This document shows positions 42,324 to 52,066 of a DNA stretch of 64,000 nucleotides, in pieces. The notes beneath the pieces were generated by a model that was not told the DNA's origin, ran no database searches, and was given only the letters and a program-made list of their open reading frames with translations. The DNA is from an uncultured Lachnospiraceae bacterium (lineage in GTDB: Bacteria; Bacillota; Clostridia; Lachnospirales; Lachnospiraceae), in NCBI GenBank assembly GCA_910578825.1, contig CAJTSB010000002.1:62001-126000 (forward strand), in the 5' to 3' direction. The position numbers and the translations under genes are program-made. The first letter of the stretch is position 1; each line of letters starts with the position of its first letter.

Positions 42324-43525
42324 GGATTTTTTTCATTTATCAGCTCCAACAAGGGTTTTTTTACCTTTTTGCGGGTAATCTCCACCAAATTGAGCTTTGT
42401 CATCCCCAGAATCTGTATGGGAATCCTGTCTGTACGCGCATAAGCGCGCAGTGTTTTTAATAAAAGTTCATTGTTCTCCTGCGATTCCATATTGATAAAA
42501 TCCACAATGATGATTCCCGACAGATTTCGCAGACGAATCTGATGCAAAATTTCCTCCGCCGCCTCCAGATTGATTTTCAGATAATGCTCCTGTACCTTCT
42601 TCTTTGCAATGCTTTTCCCACTATTCACGTCAATGACGGTCAGCGCTTCCGTGGGCTGGATGACAAGATAACCGCCGGACTTTAGCCATACGCGCTCATG
42701 CAGCGCCTTCTCAATCCCCATTTCCAGACTGTAAAGCTTACGCAGGGGCAATATGGCATCTTCATAATATTTCAGTGTACATTCCTGCCGCGGAAACTGC
42801 TGCAGGTACATTTGCACCTGTTCATAAATCTCTCTTTCATCCGTAATGATAACGTCCATCTGCTCTTCTCTCATATCCTGAAGGACATGCAGATAATCCG
42901 GCATCTCCCTTTTCAGGCAGCTAAATGCCGTTCGATAACATGCTGTCTTCTTGAGGTTAAGGTATTCCTGTTTTAACCTTTCATACTCTCTCTCAATCTC
43001 TTCAACAGCTGCATGCGCCGCATTTGTGCGCACAATAATCCCAAACTCAGATTTCTCCTCTAATTTCAAGGTCTTCTTTAAACGTTTCTTCGTCTCCGCA
43101 TCCAGCTTTCGCGAAAAAGACAGCGACTCATTCTCACTCGTCAGAACAAGGTACTTGCCTGAAAAATTCAGTTTAGTGCCAACTCTTGGCGGCTTGCCCT
43201 TGCTTTTTTCACGAATCACCTGCACGACCACTTCATCTCCCTGAACCATGTGAGGACTGTTTACCTTCTTCACATACAGCGGATTTTTCAAATCTTCCAA
43301 ATCAAAATAGCAGCGAACGCCCGGCGCAATCTCAATAAACGCCGCATTGAGATTCTTCACGACATCCCTCACCCTGCCCACATAAATATTGCCAAGAATA
43401 CTCTGTGAATCCTGATATTCCAGCGATATTTCCAGTAATCGTTTCTCCTGATAAAGCGCTGTTGCAAGATAGTTCTTATTATTTAAGATAAGTTTTGTTA
43501 TCAAGAGTGTAAATCCATGCTCCAT
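42320..43525 (-). CDS. rng: Ribonuclease E/G family protein
   Basis: The start at 43525 follows AAGGGAGAG. The 401-residue protein has an S1-like RNA-binding region (about 25-110, LGNIYVGRVRDVVKNLNAAFIEI) and the RNase H-like catalytic domain. The latter has metal-binding Asp in LTVIDVNSG and IIVDFINM (about residues 300-345). It lacks the long RNase E scaffold, so it is closest to RNase G, an endonuclease for 5' maturation of 16S rRNA and mRNA decay. It lies just after the radical-SAM pair, a usual clostridial order. Confidence 0.95.
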   Translation of the reverse strand: MEHGFTLLITKLILNNKNYLATALYQEKRLLEISLEYQDSQSILGNIYVGRVRDVVKNLNAAFIEIAPGVRCYFDLEDLKNPLYVKKVNSPHMVQGDEVVVQVIREKSKGKPPRVGTKLNFSGKYLVLTSENESLSFSRKLDAETKKRLKKTLKLEEKSEFGIIVRTNAAHAAVEEIEREYERLKQEYLNLKKTACYRTAFSCLKREMPDYLHVLQDMREEQMDVIITDEREIYEQVQMYLQQFPRQECTLKYYEDAILPLRKLYSLEMGIEKALHERVWLKSGGYLVIQPTEALTVIDVNSGKSIAKKKVQEHYLKINLEAAEEILHQIRLRNLSGIIIVDFINMESQENNELLLKTLRAYARTDRIPIQILGMTKLNLVEITRKKVKKPLLELINEKNP

Positions 43526-43569
43526 AATCTCTCCCTTATTGCATCCAATCATCCGGAATTTACCAGGAT

Positions 43570-44382
43570 TCAGGAAATCTCTTCCCCCAATTCTCCCAAT
43601 GTAAGAAATTCCGGAAACTTTTTCCCCTCTTTTTGGTAATTGCGACGCTGGCTTTCAAGATAGTCAGCGTATAATTTTCGCTCCTGTTCTCCTTTCACCG
43701 GAATCTCATCTGCCTTAGCGTAAACTTCAAGACGATGAACATGAAACGCCATCTCACGATACTCCATTCCATAAAAATCACAAAATGCCTTCAGCACCAG
43801 TTCCGGTTTGATATTATCGGTACTTCCGGTACAGACCTTTAAAAATAACGCCGGTTGACTGCTTAACGTTAACGCCTTCATCTCATAGATTAATGGCTTT
43901 AAGTCCATTTCCATCTCACGCTTTTTCGTCTGTTTGGTGATAAGAATTTCTTTCTGCCCTTCATAAAACTTCTGAACCTTTTCCTGAAGTTCCTCCACCG
44001 TTTCAGCTAGCGGCTGATAGCCCTCATTCGCGTACACGAGATAATCCGCCGCGGCTACTAAGGACATGGACGTCTTTGCCGTATCGGGAAGTTTCTTATA
44101 CTCTAAAATGGAAATCCCCTCCGCCATCGTTTCATTTAACGCCTGTATGGACTCCCGGCTCGATTTCGTAGAATGTACTTCAATGTCAAAATATTCACCG
44201 TCACTTGTAACGCCTACGCCCAGGGGCGCGGCGAAAGACATAATCTGATGGGGACTGTAGCCCCCGGAATAAGCGATATCAATATCGGCACGACGAATTG
44301 CTTTCTGGAAATACCGCATCATGTCCAGATGGCCGATATATTTCATCACGCCGTGTTTTTTGAATTTAATTCTGATGTTCAA
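43570..44382 (-). CDS. DUF2344 protein, radical-SAM-linked (TIGR03936)
   Basis: I chose TTG 44382 because GGGGGAGG is 9 bp upstream and the product then begins LNIRIKFKKHGVMKYIGHLD, the family start. The gene overlaps the end of the radical-SAM gene by 17 bp. The 270-residue protein carries the DUF2344 signature DMMRYFQKAIRRADIDIAYS and SPHQIMSFAAPLGVG. In other bacteria it is fused or linked to the B12-radical SAM protein encoded upstream and is presumed to work in RNA modification; the reaction is unknown. Confidence 0.9.
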   Translation of the reverse strand: MNIRIKFKKHGVMKYIGHLDMMRYFQKAIRRADIDIAYSGGYSPHQIMSFAAPLGVGVTSDGEYFDIEVHSTKSSRESIQALNETMAEGISILEYKKLPDTAKTSMSLVAAADYLVYANEGYQPLAETVEELQEKVQKFYEGQKEILITKQTKKREMEMDLKPLIYEMKALTLSSQPALFLKVCTGSTDNIKPELVLKAFCDFYGMEYREMAFHVHRLEVYAKADEIPVKGEQERKLYADYLESQRRNYQKEGKKFPEFLTLGELGEEIS

Positions 44383-46228
44383 GACAGACACCTCCCCCAA
44401 ACTGTGCCGCGCCGCACCCGCTGCACTTCATACTGCAATTGGGGGTCACTTCCCCCTCTCTGGCACGCTGCCATTCACGCATCAAAAATGTTTTTGACAC
44501 ACCGCAGTCAATAAAATCCCACGGCAGAACTTCATCCATCTCCCTGACGCGCAGATTATAAAAATCAATGGATACGCCGCATTCCTCAAAGGCTTCCATC
44601 CATTTCTGATTGTCAAAAAATTCACTCCAGGCGTCGAAGAGACATCCCTTCTCGTACGCCTTTAACAAAACTTGTCCCACACGACGGTCACCGCGGGCAA
44701 ACACGCCCTCCAGAACGGTTACATCCGCCTCATGCCAGTTATACTTCATACTCTTACGGTTTAACTGCTCTTTCATTTCCTCATTCACGATACGCGCACG
44801 GGCAAGATACTCTTCTTTCGGGTGCATAGGCGCCCATTGAAACGGAGTAAACGGTTTGGGAACAAAAAACGACGTGCTGATCGTAATCTGGCACTTACCA
44901 CCTCGTTTTTCTTTGGGAATCTCATAATAACGCCTTGCAATTTTATCGGCAAGCCTGGGAATTTCCTTCTGGTCTTCCTCCGTCTCTGTGGGAAGTCCCA
45001 GCATGAAATAAAGCTTTACTTTCTGCCAGCCGCCTTCAAACGCAAGCCCCGCGCCGTTTAAGATCACTTCTTCCGTCAATCCTTTATTAATCACATTCCG
45101 AAGACGCTGTGAGCCAGCCTCCGGTGCAAATGTCAGGCTGCTCTTTCGGACGTCCTGCACCTTGCTCATAACATCTAAAGAAAACGCATCAATTCGCAAA
45201 GACGGCAGCGAAATATTAACACCCTTCTCCCGAAACTCCATAAGATAATCAATCAATTCCGCAAGCTGGCTATAGTCGCTGGAACTTAAAGAACTGAGTG
45301 AAATCTCCTCATGTCCCGTGCTCTCAAGCATTTCCTTTGCACAGGATTTGAGCATCGACAACTCACGCTCTCTGGTGGGTCGGTAAATCATGCCCGCCTG
45401 ACAGAACCGGCATCCGCGGATACAGCCGCGCTGAATCTCAAGAACTACCCGATCCTGCGTCACCTTAATAAAGGGAACCAGTGGTTTTTTGGGATAATAA
45501 GTATTTGTCAAATCCATCTGAACTTCTTTGCGGACAGTAGATGGAACATCATCATACTTTGGCGTAAACGATGCAATCAAACCGTCTTCTTTGTATGACA
45601 CCTCATACAGTGACGGCACGTACATCCCCGGCAAATGGCACGCGGCGCGCAAGAATTCCTGCCGTGTACCGCCCTGCTGCCGCACAGATTTGTAGAGTTC
45701 AAATAATTCATCATACCTTGTTTCGCCTTCCCCAATATAGAACAAATCAAAGAAATCGGCAAGCGGTTCCGGATTATATGTACAGGGTCCGCCGCCAATC
45801 ACAATCGGATCTTCCTCTGTCCGCATCTCAGCAAACAATGGAATCCCGCTTAAATCCAGTATCTGAAGAATATTGGTATAGCACATCTCATATTGAATTG
45901 TAATTCCCAGAAAATCCATATCCTTCACGGGAGACTGTGTCTCCAACGTAAACAGTGGTATCTCCTGCTCCTTCATGACTTTATGCAAATCGCTCCAGGG
46001 CGAATATACACGTTCACAGTACACATCCTGCCTCTGGTTGAACATATCATATAAAATCTGGATGCCAAGATGGGACATGCCGATTTCATATACATCCGGA
46101 AAACACATGGCGAAACGAATTTCCACCTCATCCGGATTCTTTCGCACCATATTCACTTCATTTCCGATGTAACGCGCAGGCTTGTCAACTGACATCAAAA
46201 TCTCGTTGCTTAAAGCAAGTTTCCTCAT
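44366..46228 (-). CDS. B12-binding-type radical SAM protein (TIGR03960)
   Basis: The start at 46228 follows AAAGGAG; 620 residues. The N-terminal cobalamin-binding-like domain (about 20-180) has PDVYEIGMSHLGIQILY. The radical SAM domain has the cluster motif QRGCIRGCRFCQAG (CxxxCxxC, about residue 250) and GSQRLRNVINKG. Four Cys near the C-terminus (CSMKCSGCG, CLEHQN) may bind another cluster. The family is conserved across Firmicutes next to the DUF2344 gene and RNase G. The product of the reaction is not established. Confidence 0.92.
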   Translation of the reverse strand: MRKLALSNEILMSVDKPARYIGNEVNMVRKNPDEVEIRFAMCFPDVYEIGMSHLGIQILYDMFNQRQDVYCERVYSPWSDLHKVMKEQEIPLFTLETQSPVKDMDFLGITIQYEMCYTNILQILDLSGIPLFAEMRTEEDPIVIGGGPCTYNPEPLADFFDLFYIGEGETRYDELFELYKSVRQQGGTRQEFLRAACHLPGMYVPSLYEVSYKEDGLIASFTPKYDDVPSTVRKEVQMDLTNTYYPKKPLVPFIKVTQDRVVLEIQRGCIRGCRFCQAGMIYRPTRERELSMLKSCAKEMLESTGHEEISLSSLSSSDYSQLAELIDYLMEFREKGVNISLPSLRIDAFSLDVMSKVQDVRKSSLTFAPEAGSQRLRNVINKGLTEEVILNGAGLAFEGGWQKVKLYFMLGLPTETEEDQKEIPRLADKIARRYYEIPKEKRGGKCQITISTSFFVPKPFTPFQWAPMHPKEEYLARARIVNEEMKEQLNRKSMKYNWHEADVTVLEGVFARGDRRVGQVLLKAYEKGCLFDAWSEFFDNQKWMEAFEECGVSIDFYNLRVREMDEVLPWDFIDCGVSKTFLMREWQRAREGEVTPNCSMKCSGCGAAQFGGGVCLEHQN

Positions 46229-46369
46229 AGATTGCGCTCCTTTACTTTCTGTCTTGCACCATTCTATCATAACTTCCATGGGAAGTCCACCTGGGAACAG
46301 GACAAGGCAGAGAAAGCATAACAATTCAGCCTGTTTGTTACGATATACCAAAGAAACGCGCGCTCCCGC

Positions 46370-46744
46370 TTACTGCTTATCATTCTGTTTGTCACCCTGC
46401 TTATCATTCTGTTTGCCATCCTGAACGCTGGAAATGCTGATATCCGCAAACACTTCTTCCAGTTTTTCTGTCGGCAGCGGATCCCATCTCATCTGCTCAA
46501 GCACCTGCGGGGTTCCAATCCCCTGAAACGATATCTTTTCCCGGTCGCAGTAGACGAAACACACAAAAAGCAAAATGGCAATCACGCATCGGATGCCAAA
46601 TGTGGAGCCATTTTCCGCCTCCGTTCCTGCCTGTGATTGCCGCTGCTCCATTATCGGCTGCTGCATTTGGTTTCCAAAGGCGGCGCGCGCCTGTTCTACA
46701 TAATTTCTGCGCTCCCTTGCGCTTTCCTCGATAGATTTTTCCAT
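46370..46744 (-). CDS. Small single-pass membrane protein with KQNDKQGD tail
   Basis: The start at 46744 follows GGAAGTG. The 124-residue product has a charged N-terminus (EESARERRNYVEQARAAFGN), a membrane helix at about 50-66 (CVIAILLFVCFVYC), and an extracytoplasmic domain of about 45 residues. It ends in tandem Lys-Gln-Asn-Asp (KQNDKQGDKQNDKQ). The topology (N-in) is inferred from charge. I do not recognise a family; it is reminiscent of small single-pass proteins found near sporulation or division genes. Confidence 0.65.
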   Translation of the reverse strand: MEKSIEESARERRNYVEQARAAFGNQMQQPIMEQRQSQAGTEAENGSTFGIRCVIAILLFVCFVYCDREKISFQGIGTPQVLEQMRWDPLPTEKLEEVFADISISSVQDGKQNDKQGDKQNDKQ

Positions 46745-46846
46745 CCTCACACTTCCTAAATAGCTTTGTACTATTTTAGTAGCCGCATATCGGAAAAATA
46801 CCTGTTTTCGAAAATAATCCATTATTTAAAATCACTTAATCCCAGT

Positions 46847-46873
46847 AAAATCCTGCAGGATTTCTGCAGGATT
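46847..46873 (-). terminator. Terminator of the his operon
   Basis: AATCCTGCAG and CTGCAGGATT (10 bp, 5-nt loop) followed by TT on the minus strand, 24 bp past the hisIE stop. Confidence 0.85.
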
Positions 46874-46896
46874 CTAACTGATAACCATATCTTTAT

Positions 46897-48183
46897 CTAA
46901 AACAATCTCTGATTTAATTCTTCCACAACATCTTCCCAGGTAATCCCTGTCTCCACCATCATGATAATCAAATCATGGATGAAATCACAAATCTCATATG
47001 TAATCTCTTCCGGCTCCGTATTCTTGGCCGCAATTACGATTTCTGTGGCCTCTTCCCCTATGTTCTGTAAAATCTTATCCAACCCTTTATCAAACAGATA
47101 ATTCGTGTAGGAACCTTCTCTGGGATGTTCTTTTCGCTCAATCACACTGTCGTACATATCCTCTAATATTTCAAGCGGATTGCGGCTGATATATTGCTTT
47201 TTCACCAGATCCTGGAAGAAACAGGTCGGATTTCCCGTATGGCAGGCCGCGCCTACCTGAGATACATTGGCAAGAATCGTATCTTTGTCACAGTCAATCG
47301 TCAATGATTTCACATACTGGTAATGTCCGGACGTTTCTCCCTTTATCCAGAGTTCCTGACGGCTGCGGCTATAATACGTCATCTTGCCCAGAGCAAGCGT
47401 CATCTTATACGCCTCCTCGTTCATATAGGCAAGCATCAGCACTTCACAGGTCTGATACTCCTGCACAATCACCGGAATCAAACCGTCTGCATTCAGCTTA
47501 AACTCCGACCAGGGTATCGCAGAAACAAACTTCCGCGTCTGTATGCCTTCCGCGTCGAGATCCCTTTTCAAGGCAACAATATCCGTATCCGGATTGCTGA
47601 CATAATCGCCGCCAATTCCCGTCACGCAATCCCTCTTTAAAATATCAATCCAGAGTTTCTTACTGTAGCCGGGCACGATTACACTGAACGGCATATCGGC
47701 AATATTTGCCAATGCCTCTACAATATTTTCATTCAGCACAACGAGCTTATGAATGTATTCTTCCGCCTCTTTTTTATGTTTAAACATTAAATCTACGGTG
47801 TCCATTGAAACAAGAAGTTTCTCTTTTCCGAAACGTGGAGCCGCTTCCTGCGCCATCTGAATGATATCGTGTCTGGAGCCGTCCAAAATAGCCCCCTTGC
47901 ATCCGGCATAGAGGATCTTCTTGATGTCCTCCATCTTATTGATATTGCCCCCTCCATACACAGGAATCTCAATGATTCTGCTCAAATGTTTGATGATTTC
48001 CAGATGAATGTCATGCTCTTTATCGTTCCTGGACAAATCAAATATGTACAGTTTATCGACTCCGCTCTCATTATAAAATTTTGCCAGCGCCTTCCAGTCT
48101 CCGACAATGGTAAAGTCCTCACGACTCTTTACAGCCTCGCCGTCTTTCAGGTAAATTGTGGCGATCAGATTTTTGTGCTCCAT
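46897..48183 (-). CDS. hisIE: HisIE with an N-terminal degenerate HisA/HisF-like barrel
   Basis: The 428-residue protein has three parts. Residues 1-220 resemble HisA/HisF (VYGGGNINKMEDIKKIL, GAILDGSRH), but the first catalytic Asp of that family (xxIDxxxG) is Tyr in TIYLKDG. Residues 225-325 are phosphoribosyl-AMP cyclohydrolase (HisI), with metal-binding CxxxxxC-type segments TIDCDKDTIL and AACHTGNPTCFF. Residues 335-428 are phosphoribosyl-ATP pyrophosphatase (HisE), with GEEATEIVIAAKN and EICDFIHDLI. The protein should do steps 2 and 3 of histidine synthesis; the barrel is probably structural or regulatory. It is the last gene of the his operon. Confidence 0.93.
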   Translation of the reverse strand: MEHKNLIATIYLKDGEAVKSREDFTIVGDWKALAKFYNESGVDKLYIFDLSRNDKEHDIHLEIIKHLSRIIEIPVYGGGNINKMEDIKKILYAGCKGAILDGSRHDIIQMAQEAAPRFGKEKLLVSMDTVDLMFKHKKEAEEYIHKLVVLNENIVEALANIADMPFSVIVPGYSKKLWIDILKRDCVTGIGGDYVSNPDTDIVALKRDLDAEGIQTRKFVSAIPWSEFKLNADGLIPVIVQEYQTCEVLMLAYMNEEAYKMTLALGKMTYYSRSRQELWIKGETSGHYQYVKSLTIDCDKDTILANVSQVGAACHTGNPTCFFQDLVKKQYISRNPLEILEDMYDSVIERKEHPREGSYTNYLFDKGLDKILQNIGEEATEIVIAAKNTEPEEITYEICDFIHDLIIMMVETGITWEDVVEELNQRLF

Positions 48184-48191
48184 AATTCCAC

Positions 48192-48785
48192 CTATAAACT
48201 ACCTTTCGTTGACATGATATCTTTGATTCTGGAATCCTTTGTGGTTGCCTCATCCAGGGCACGCCCAAACGATTTAAAAAGCCCCTCAATCATATGATGG
48301 TTGTTTACTCCCGACAAAATTTTCATATGCAGGTTCATTCCCGCACTGTAAGAGACTGCATAAAAAAATTCACGCACCATCTCTGTCTCCATATAGCCTA
48401 CCCGCTCCGCTGTAAACGCTCCGTCAAATACAAAATAAGGCCTTCCGCTCAAGTCAATGGCGCACAGCACTAACGTCTCATCCATGGGAAGGATGCAGCT
48501 CCCATAACGCTTGATGCCCTTCTTATCCTTCAACGCATATCGAATTGCATTTCCAAGCACAATCCCGGTATCCTCAATGGAATGATGGGTATCAACAATC
48601 AGATCGCCTTTGACCTGAACCTTCAGATCAAAAAAGCCGTGGCGCGCAAACCCATCCAGCATATGGTCAAAAAACCCAATTCCAGTATCCAACTGCGTCT
48701 CGCCGCTCCCATCCAAGTTCAGGGTAAGGTTGATGTCGGTCTCTTTCGTCCTGCGGCGCTGCCTGTTGATTCTTCCTTCTGACAT
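48192..48785 (-). CDS. hisB: Imidazoleglycerol-phosphate dehydratase
   Basis: ATG 48785 (MSEGRINRQRRRTKET…) follows GAGGG. The 197-residue protein shows the two metal-binding motifs DHMLDGFARHG and DTHHSIEDTGI, then the second half's SGVNNHHMIEGLFKS. It makes imidazole-acetol phosphate, step 6 of the pathway. It lacks the phosphatase domain of enteric HisB. It is 8 bp before hisIE. Confidence 0.97.
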   Translation of the reverse strand: MSEGRINRQRRRTKETDINLTLNLDGSGETQLDTGIGFFDHMLDGFARHGFFDLKVQVKGDLIVDTHHSIEDTGIVLGNAIRYALKDKKGIKRYGSCILPMDETLVLCAIDLSGRPYFVFDGAFTAERVGYMETEMVREFFYAVSYSAGMNLHMKILSGVNNHHMIEGLFKSFGRALDEATTKDSRIKDIMSTKGSL

Positions 48786-48810
48786 AAAATCCCTCATTTC
48801 CGGTTTTCTC

Positions 48811-50112
48811 TTACCTGTTGTTATCCTCAAACCTTACTTTAATCGAATTTGCGTGCGCCGTCAACCGTTCTGACTCCGCAAATTGAATAATATCTTTATA
48901 AACCGGCGCAAGCGCCTCTTTTGTATAAGATATAATACTCGATTTCTTTACAAAACTGTCCACGCCCAGAGGAGAGAAAAATTTTGCCGTACCATTGGTC
49001 GGCAGCACGTGATTCGGTCCTGCGAAATAGTCGCCCAATGGCTCGCTGGCATATTCCCCCAGGAAAATTGCCCCCGCATTTTTAATTTTTGTCATGATAT
49101 CGTACGGATTCGCCGTCAGAATTTCCAAATGCTCCGACGCAATCTCATTCGCTGCCTCAATCGCTTCGTCCATATCCTGCGCTACGAGAATATAACCATA
49201 ATTCTCCAGCGATTTTTCAATAATATCTTTTCTGGAAAGCGTGGCGGTAAATCTATCCACTTCCTCGGAAACCTGTGCGGCAAACGTCTCACTGGTCGTA
49301 ATCAGGATGGCGCTCGCAAGCTCGTCATGTTCTGCCTGAGACAGCAAATCTGCGGCAGCATAGCGCGGATTGGCGCTCTCGTCGGCAAGGACAAGAATTT
49401 CACTCGGTCCGGCAATGGAATCTATGCTCACATGTCCAAACACCGCCTTCTTTGCCAACGCCACATAGATATTTCCCGGTCCTACAATCTTATCTACCTT
49501 GGGAATGCTTTCCGTTCCAAACGCAAGCGCGGCAACTGCCTGCGCGCCGCCCACCTTGTAGATTTCATCTGCTCCGGCAAGGTCTGCTGCGGCGAGCGTC
49601 GCCGGATTTACCTTCCCTTCCCTGTCACAGGGCGTCGTCATGACAATTTTCTCTACCCCTGCCACCTTTGCCGGCAGGATATTCATCAGAACGGAGGAGG
49701 GATAAGCGGCCTTTCCACCCGGAACATACACGCCAACACAGGATAACGGCGTTACCTTCTGTCCCAATAACACGCCGTCCGGTCTGCTGTCAAACCAGCT
49801 GTATTGTTTCTGTTTCTCATGATAACTGCGAATATTTTCCAGTGATTTCTTCATGACGTCAATCAGTTTTTCATCGATTAGTCCGTATGCCTCCTCAATT
49901 TCCTCTTTTGTCACACGAATATTTTCTTTGTGAATCTCTGCGCCGTCAAACTGTTTCGTGTATGCAAAAACAGCGCTGTCGCCATTTTCCTTCACTTCCT
50001 CGACAATCGAATTTACACGATCCTCATACTGCTTATAACTGTTCGGACTTCGTTTCAGAAGACTTTCCAAAAGATTCTTCTTCGTTTCCTCCGTCAATTT
50101 CAAGATTCTCAT
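48811..50112 (-). CDS. hisD: Histidinol dehydrogenase
   Basis: The start at 50112 follows GGAGG. The 433-residue enzyme oxidises histidinol to histidine with NAD in two steps. Visible motifs are YVPGGKAAYPSSVLM, PKVDKIVGPGNIYVALAKK, SIDSIAGPSEILV, and Zn ligands in AAADLLSQAEHDELAS. Length is standard. Preceded by hisG at 35 bp. Confidence 0.98.
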   Translation of the reverse strand: MRILKLTEETKKNLLESLLKRSPNSYKQYEDRVNSIVEEVKENGDSAVFAYTKQFDGAEIHKENIRVTKEEIEEAYGLIDEKLIDVMKKSLENIRSYHEKQKQYSWFDSRPDGVLLGQKVTPLSCVGVYVPGGKAAYPSSVLMNILPAKVAGVEKIVMTTPCDREGKVNPATLAAADLAGADEIYKVGGAQAVAALAFGTESIPKVDKIVGPGNIYVALAKKAVFGHVSIDSIAGPSEILVLADESANPRYAAADLLSQAEHDELASAILITTSETFAAQVSEEVDRFTATLSRKDIIEKSLENYGYILVAQDMDEAIEAANEIASEHLEILTANPYDIMTKIKNAGAIFLGEYASEPLGDYFAGPNHVLPTNGTAKFFSPLGVDSFVKKSSIISYTKEALAPVYKDIIQFAESERLTAHANSIKVRFEDNNR

Positions 50113-50147
50113 CGTATTTTTCCTCCTCATCCCAAATCCGGGTCCTC

Positions 50148-50783
50148 TCATAGAACCTCTTTCAAATCCCGAATCAATTTCGTGATGCGTTCATTCTCCA
50201 TCTTCATGCTGACCTGGTTTACCACCATCCTTGCAGACAGGGGGCACACTTCTTCAAGCACGCCAAGTCCGTTTTCACGCAGCGTAGAACCGGTCTCCAC
50301 AATATCTACAATGACCTCTGACAGTCCTACAATAGGAGCCAGCTCGATGGAACCGTTTAATTTGATAATCTCTACGGTCTGATGTTTCTTATTGTAGAAA
50401 TAATCCTTGGCTATTCTCGGATATTTCGTAGCCACCCGGATCAGTTCATGGTGTTGTAACAATTCCTGTGCCTCCTTCGGTCCGCAGACGCACATCCTGC
50501 ACTTCCCGAATCCCAGATCCAGAACTTCATAGATATTGCGCGCTTCTTCCAGAATTGTATCTTTACCGACCACGCCGATATCTGCCGCACCATATTCTAC
50601 ATAAGTCGGTACGTCCGGTCCTTTGGCAAGGAAAAATTTCAGTTTCAGCTCTTCGTTGACAAAGATCAGTTTACGGGTATCTTTTTCTTTCATTTCCTGA
50701 CAGGTAATCCCTATTTTCTCAAAGGTGGCAAGCGTCTGTTTTGCCAGACGTCCCTTTCCCAATGCAAATGTTAAATATCTCAT
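50148..50783 (-). CDS. hisG: ATP phosphoribosyltransferase, short (HisZ-dependent) form
   Basis: 211 residues, the short form lacking the C-terminal regulatory domain. It starts at 50783 behind GGAGG. Motifs are LALGKGRLAKQ-like FALGKGRLAKQT, AADIGVVGKDTILE, the PRPP loop VDIVETGSTLRENGL. It needs HisZ, which is encoded directly upstream. It catalyses the first step of histidine synthesis, feedback-inhibited by histidine through HisZ. Confidence 0.97.
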   Translation of the reverse strand: MRYLTFALGKGRLAKQTLATFEKIGITCQEMKEKDTRKLIFVNEELKLKFFLAKGPDVPTYVEYGAADIGVVGKDTILEEARNIYEVLDLGFGKCRMCVCGPKEAQELLQHHELIRVATKYPRIAKDYFYNKKHQTVEIIKLNGSIELAPIVGLSEVIVDIVETGSTLRENGLGVLEEVCPLSARMVVNQVSMKMENERITKLIRDLKEVL

Positions 50784-50817
50784 ATTTCCTCCATTCCGTG
50801 CGCTCGTGAGAATTTTC

Positions 50818-52005
50818 CTACTCGATGAACATCAGTGATTGCATATGCATACGCTGTGCGTAAGAGCGATAATCCTCCTCGGTCTTACCATCTTCCCAGC
50901 ACACAAGCGCAGCCCCAAGTTCCTGTTCACGCAGAGACACCGCACGCGCAATGGCGTCTTTTTGTTTCTCTTCGCGGTACACAATCAACGTCTGGTTATT
51001 CTCAACCGGTATCTCAATCTTTTGCCGCGCCAGCGCTGCCAAAAGCTGGTCGATAACAACTGCAAATCCAATCGAAGGAGCATGTTTTCCAAAATAATCC
51101 ATCAGTTTGTCGTAGCGTCCACCCTTTACAATCGGCTCCCCGCTCCCAAACGTATAACCGGAAAATATGATGCCTGTATAGTAATGATACGTACTGAGCA
51201 TCCCAAGCTCTATCGAAACGTATTTCTCCACCCCATAACAGCAAAGAACCTGCATCAGAGAATCAAGGCGTTCCAGAGCTTTTAAAATAACCGGATACCC
51301 GGCGGATAATTCTTTTGCACGATTCATGAGGTCGTCCGTCATACAGAGGTTTCCCAGCAGGGAAAACAATTCTTTTAATTCTCCGCACAGATGCAGAGAA
51401 TCTACAAGTTCCTCCACGCCGAAGAAATTCTTGTTGGAAATCAGAGTAATCAAATCCTGCTCCATCTCCTCTTCTATCTCTGCTGCCTGTATCAGCCCAT
51501 GAAAGAAATCCATATGTCCCACGCCAATCTGAAACTCTTTAAGTCCAGCTGCCCGCAGGGAGTCCACAACCAGCGCAAGCACCTCCGCGTCCGCCGCAAC
51601 AGAATTATCACCCACCAACTCTGCGCCAAGCTGGGTGTTTTCCTTTAACCTTCCCTGATAACTGTGATTGTTGATGAATGTATTTCCCATATAGCAAAGG
51701 CGCACCGGACATTCCTCATCCCCGTAATATTTTGCCACGCATCTTGCAATGGACGGCGTCATGTCGGGACGTAATACCAGCGTATTTCCCTCTCGATCAA
51801 AAAATTTATACAAATCCCTGGAGGGGGTGGTGCCGATTTCCCGGCTGAAAATGTCAAAAAATTCAAATGTTGGCGTCTCAATTGCATGATATCCGTACTT
51901 TTGTAGCACTTTTTGCAGATTTTCCTGCAAAATCATTTTCCGCGCACATTCCATGTTATAGATGTCCCGAACACCCTCAGGGGTATGTAATAATCTTCGT
52001 TTCAT
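50818..52005 (-). CDS. hisZ: ATP phosphoribosyltransferase regulatory subunit
   Basis: The 395-residue HisRS-like paralog has class II synthetase motifs (GVRDIYNMECARK, VLRPDMTPSIARCVA, MGNTFINNH) and IIFSGYTFGSGEPIVKGGRYDKLM. It lacks the anticodon-binding domain of HisRS. With HisG it forms the octameric enzyme. First gene of the operon, 61 bp from the promoter -10. Confidence 0.96.
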   Translation of the reverse strand: MKRRLLHTPEGVRDIYNMECARKMILQENLQKVLQKYGYHAIETPTFEFFDIFSREIGTTPSRDLYKFFDREGNTLVLRPDMTPSIARCVAKYYGDEECPVRLCYMGNTFINNHSYQGRLKENTQLGAELVGDNSVAADAEVLALVVDSLRAAGLKEFQIGVGHMDFFHGLIQAAEIEEEMEQDLITLISNKNFFGVEELVDSLHLCGELKELFSLLGNLCMTDDLMNRAKELSAGYPVILKALERLDSLMQVLCCYGVEKYVSIELGMLSTYHYYTGIIFSGYTFGSGEPIVKGGRYDKLMDYFGKHAPSIGFAVVIDQLLAALARQKIEIPVENNQTLIVYREEKQKDAIARAVSLREQELGAALVCWEDGKTEEDYRSYAQRMHMQSLMFIE

Positions 52006-52066
52006 GTTATAATCCTTTCCAATTTCACTTTAGCGTGATAGTGTGTTATCGTATTAAACACCGCAT

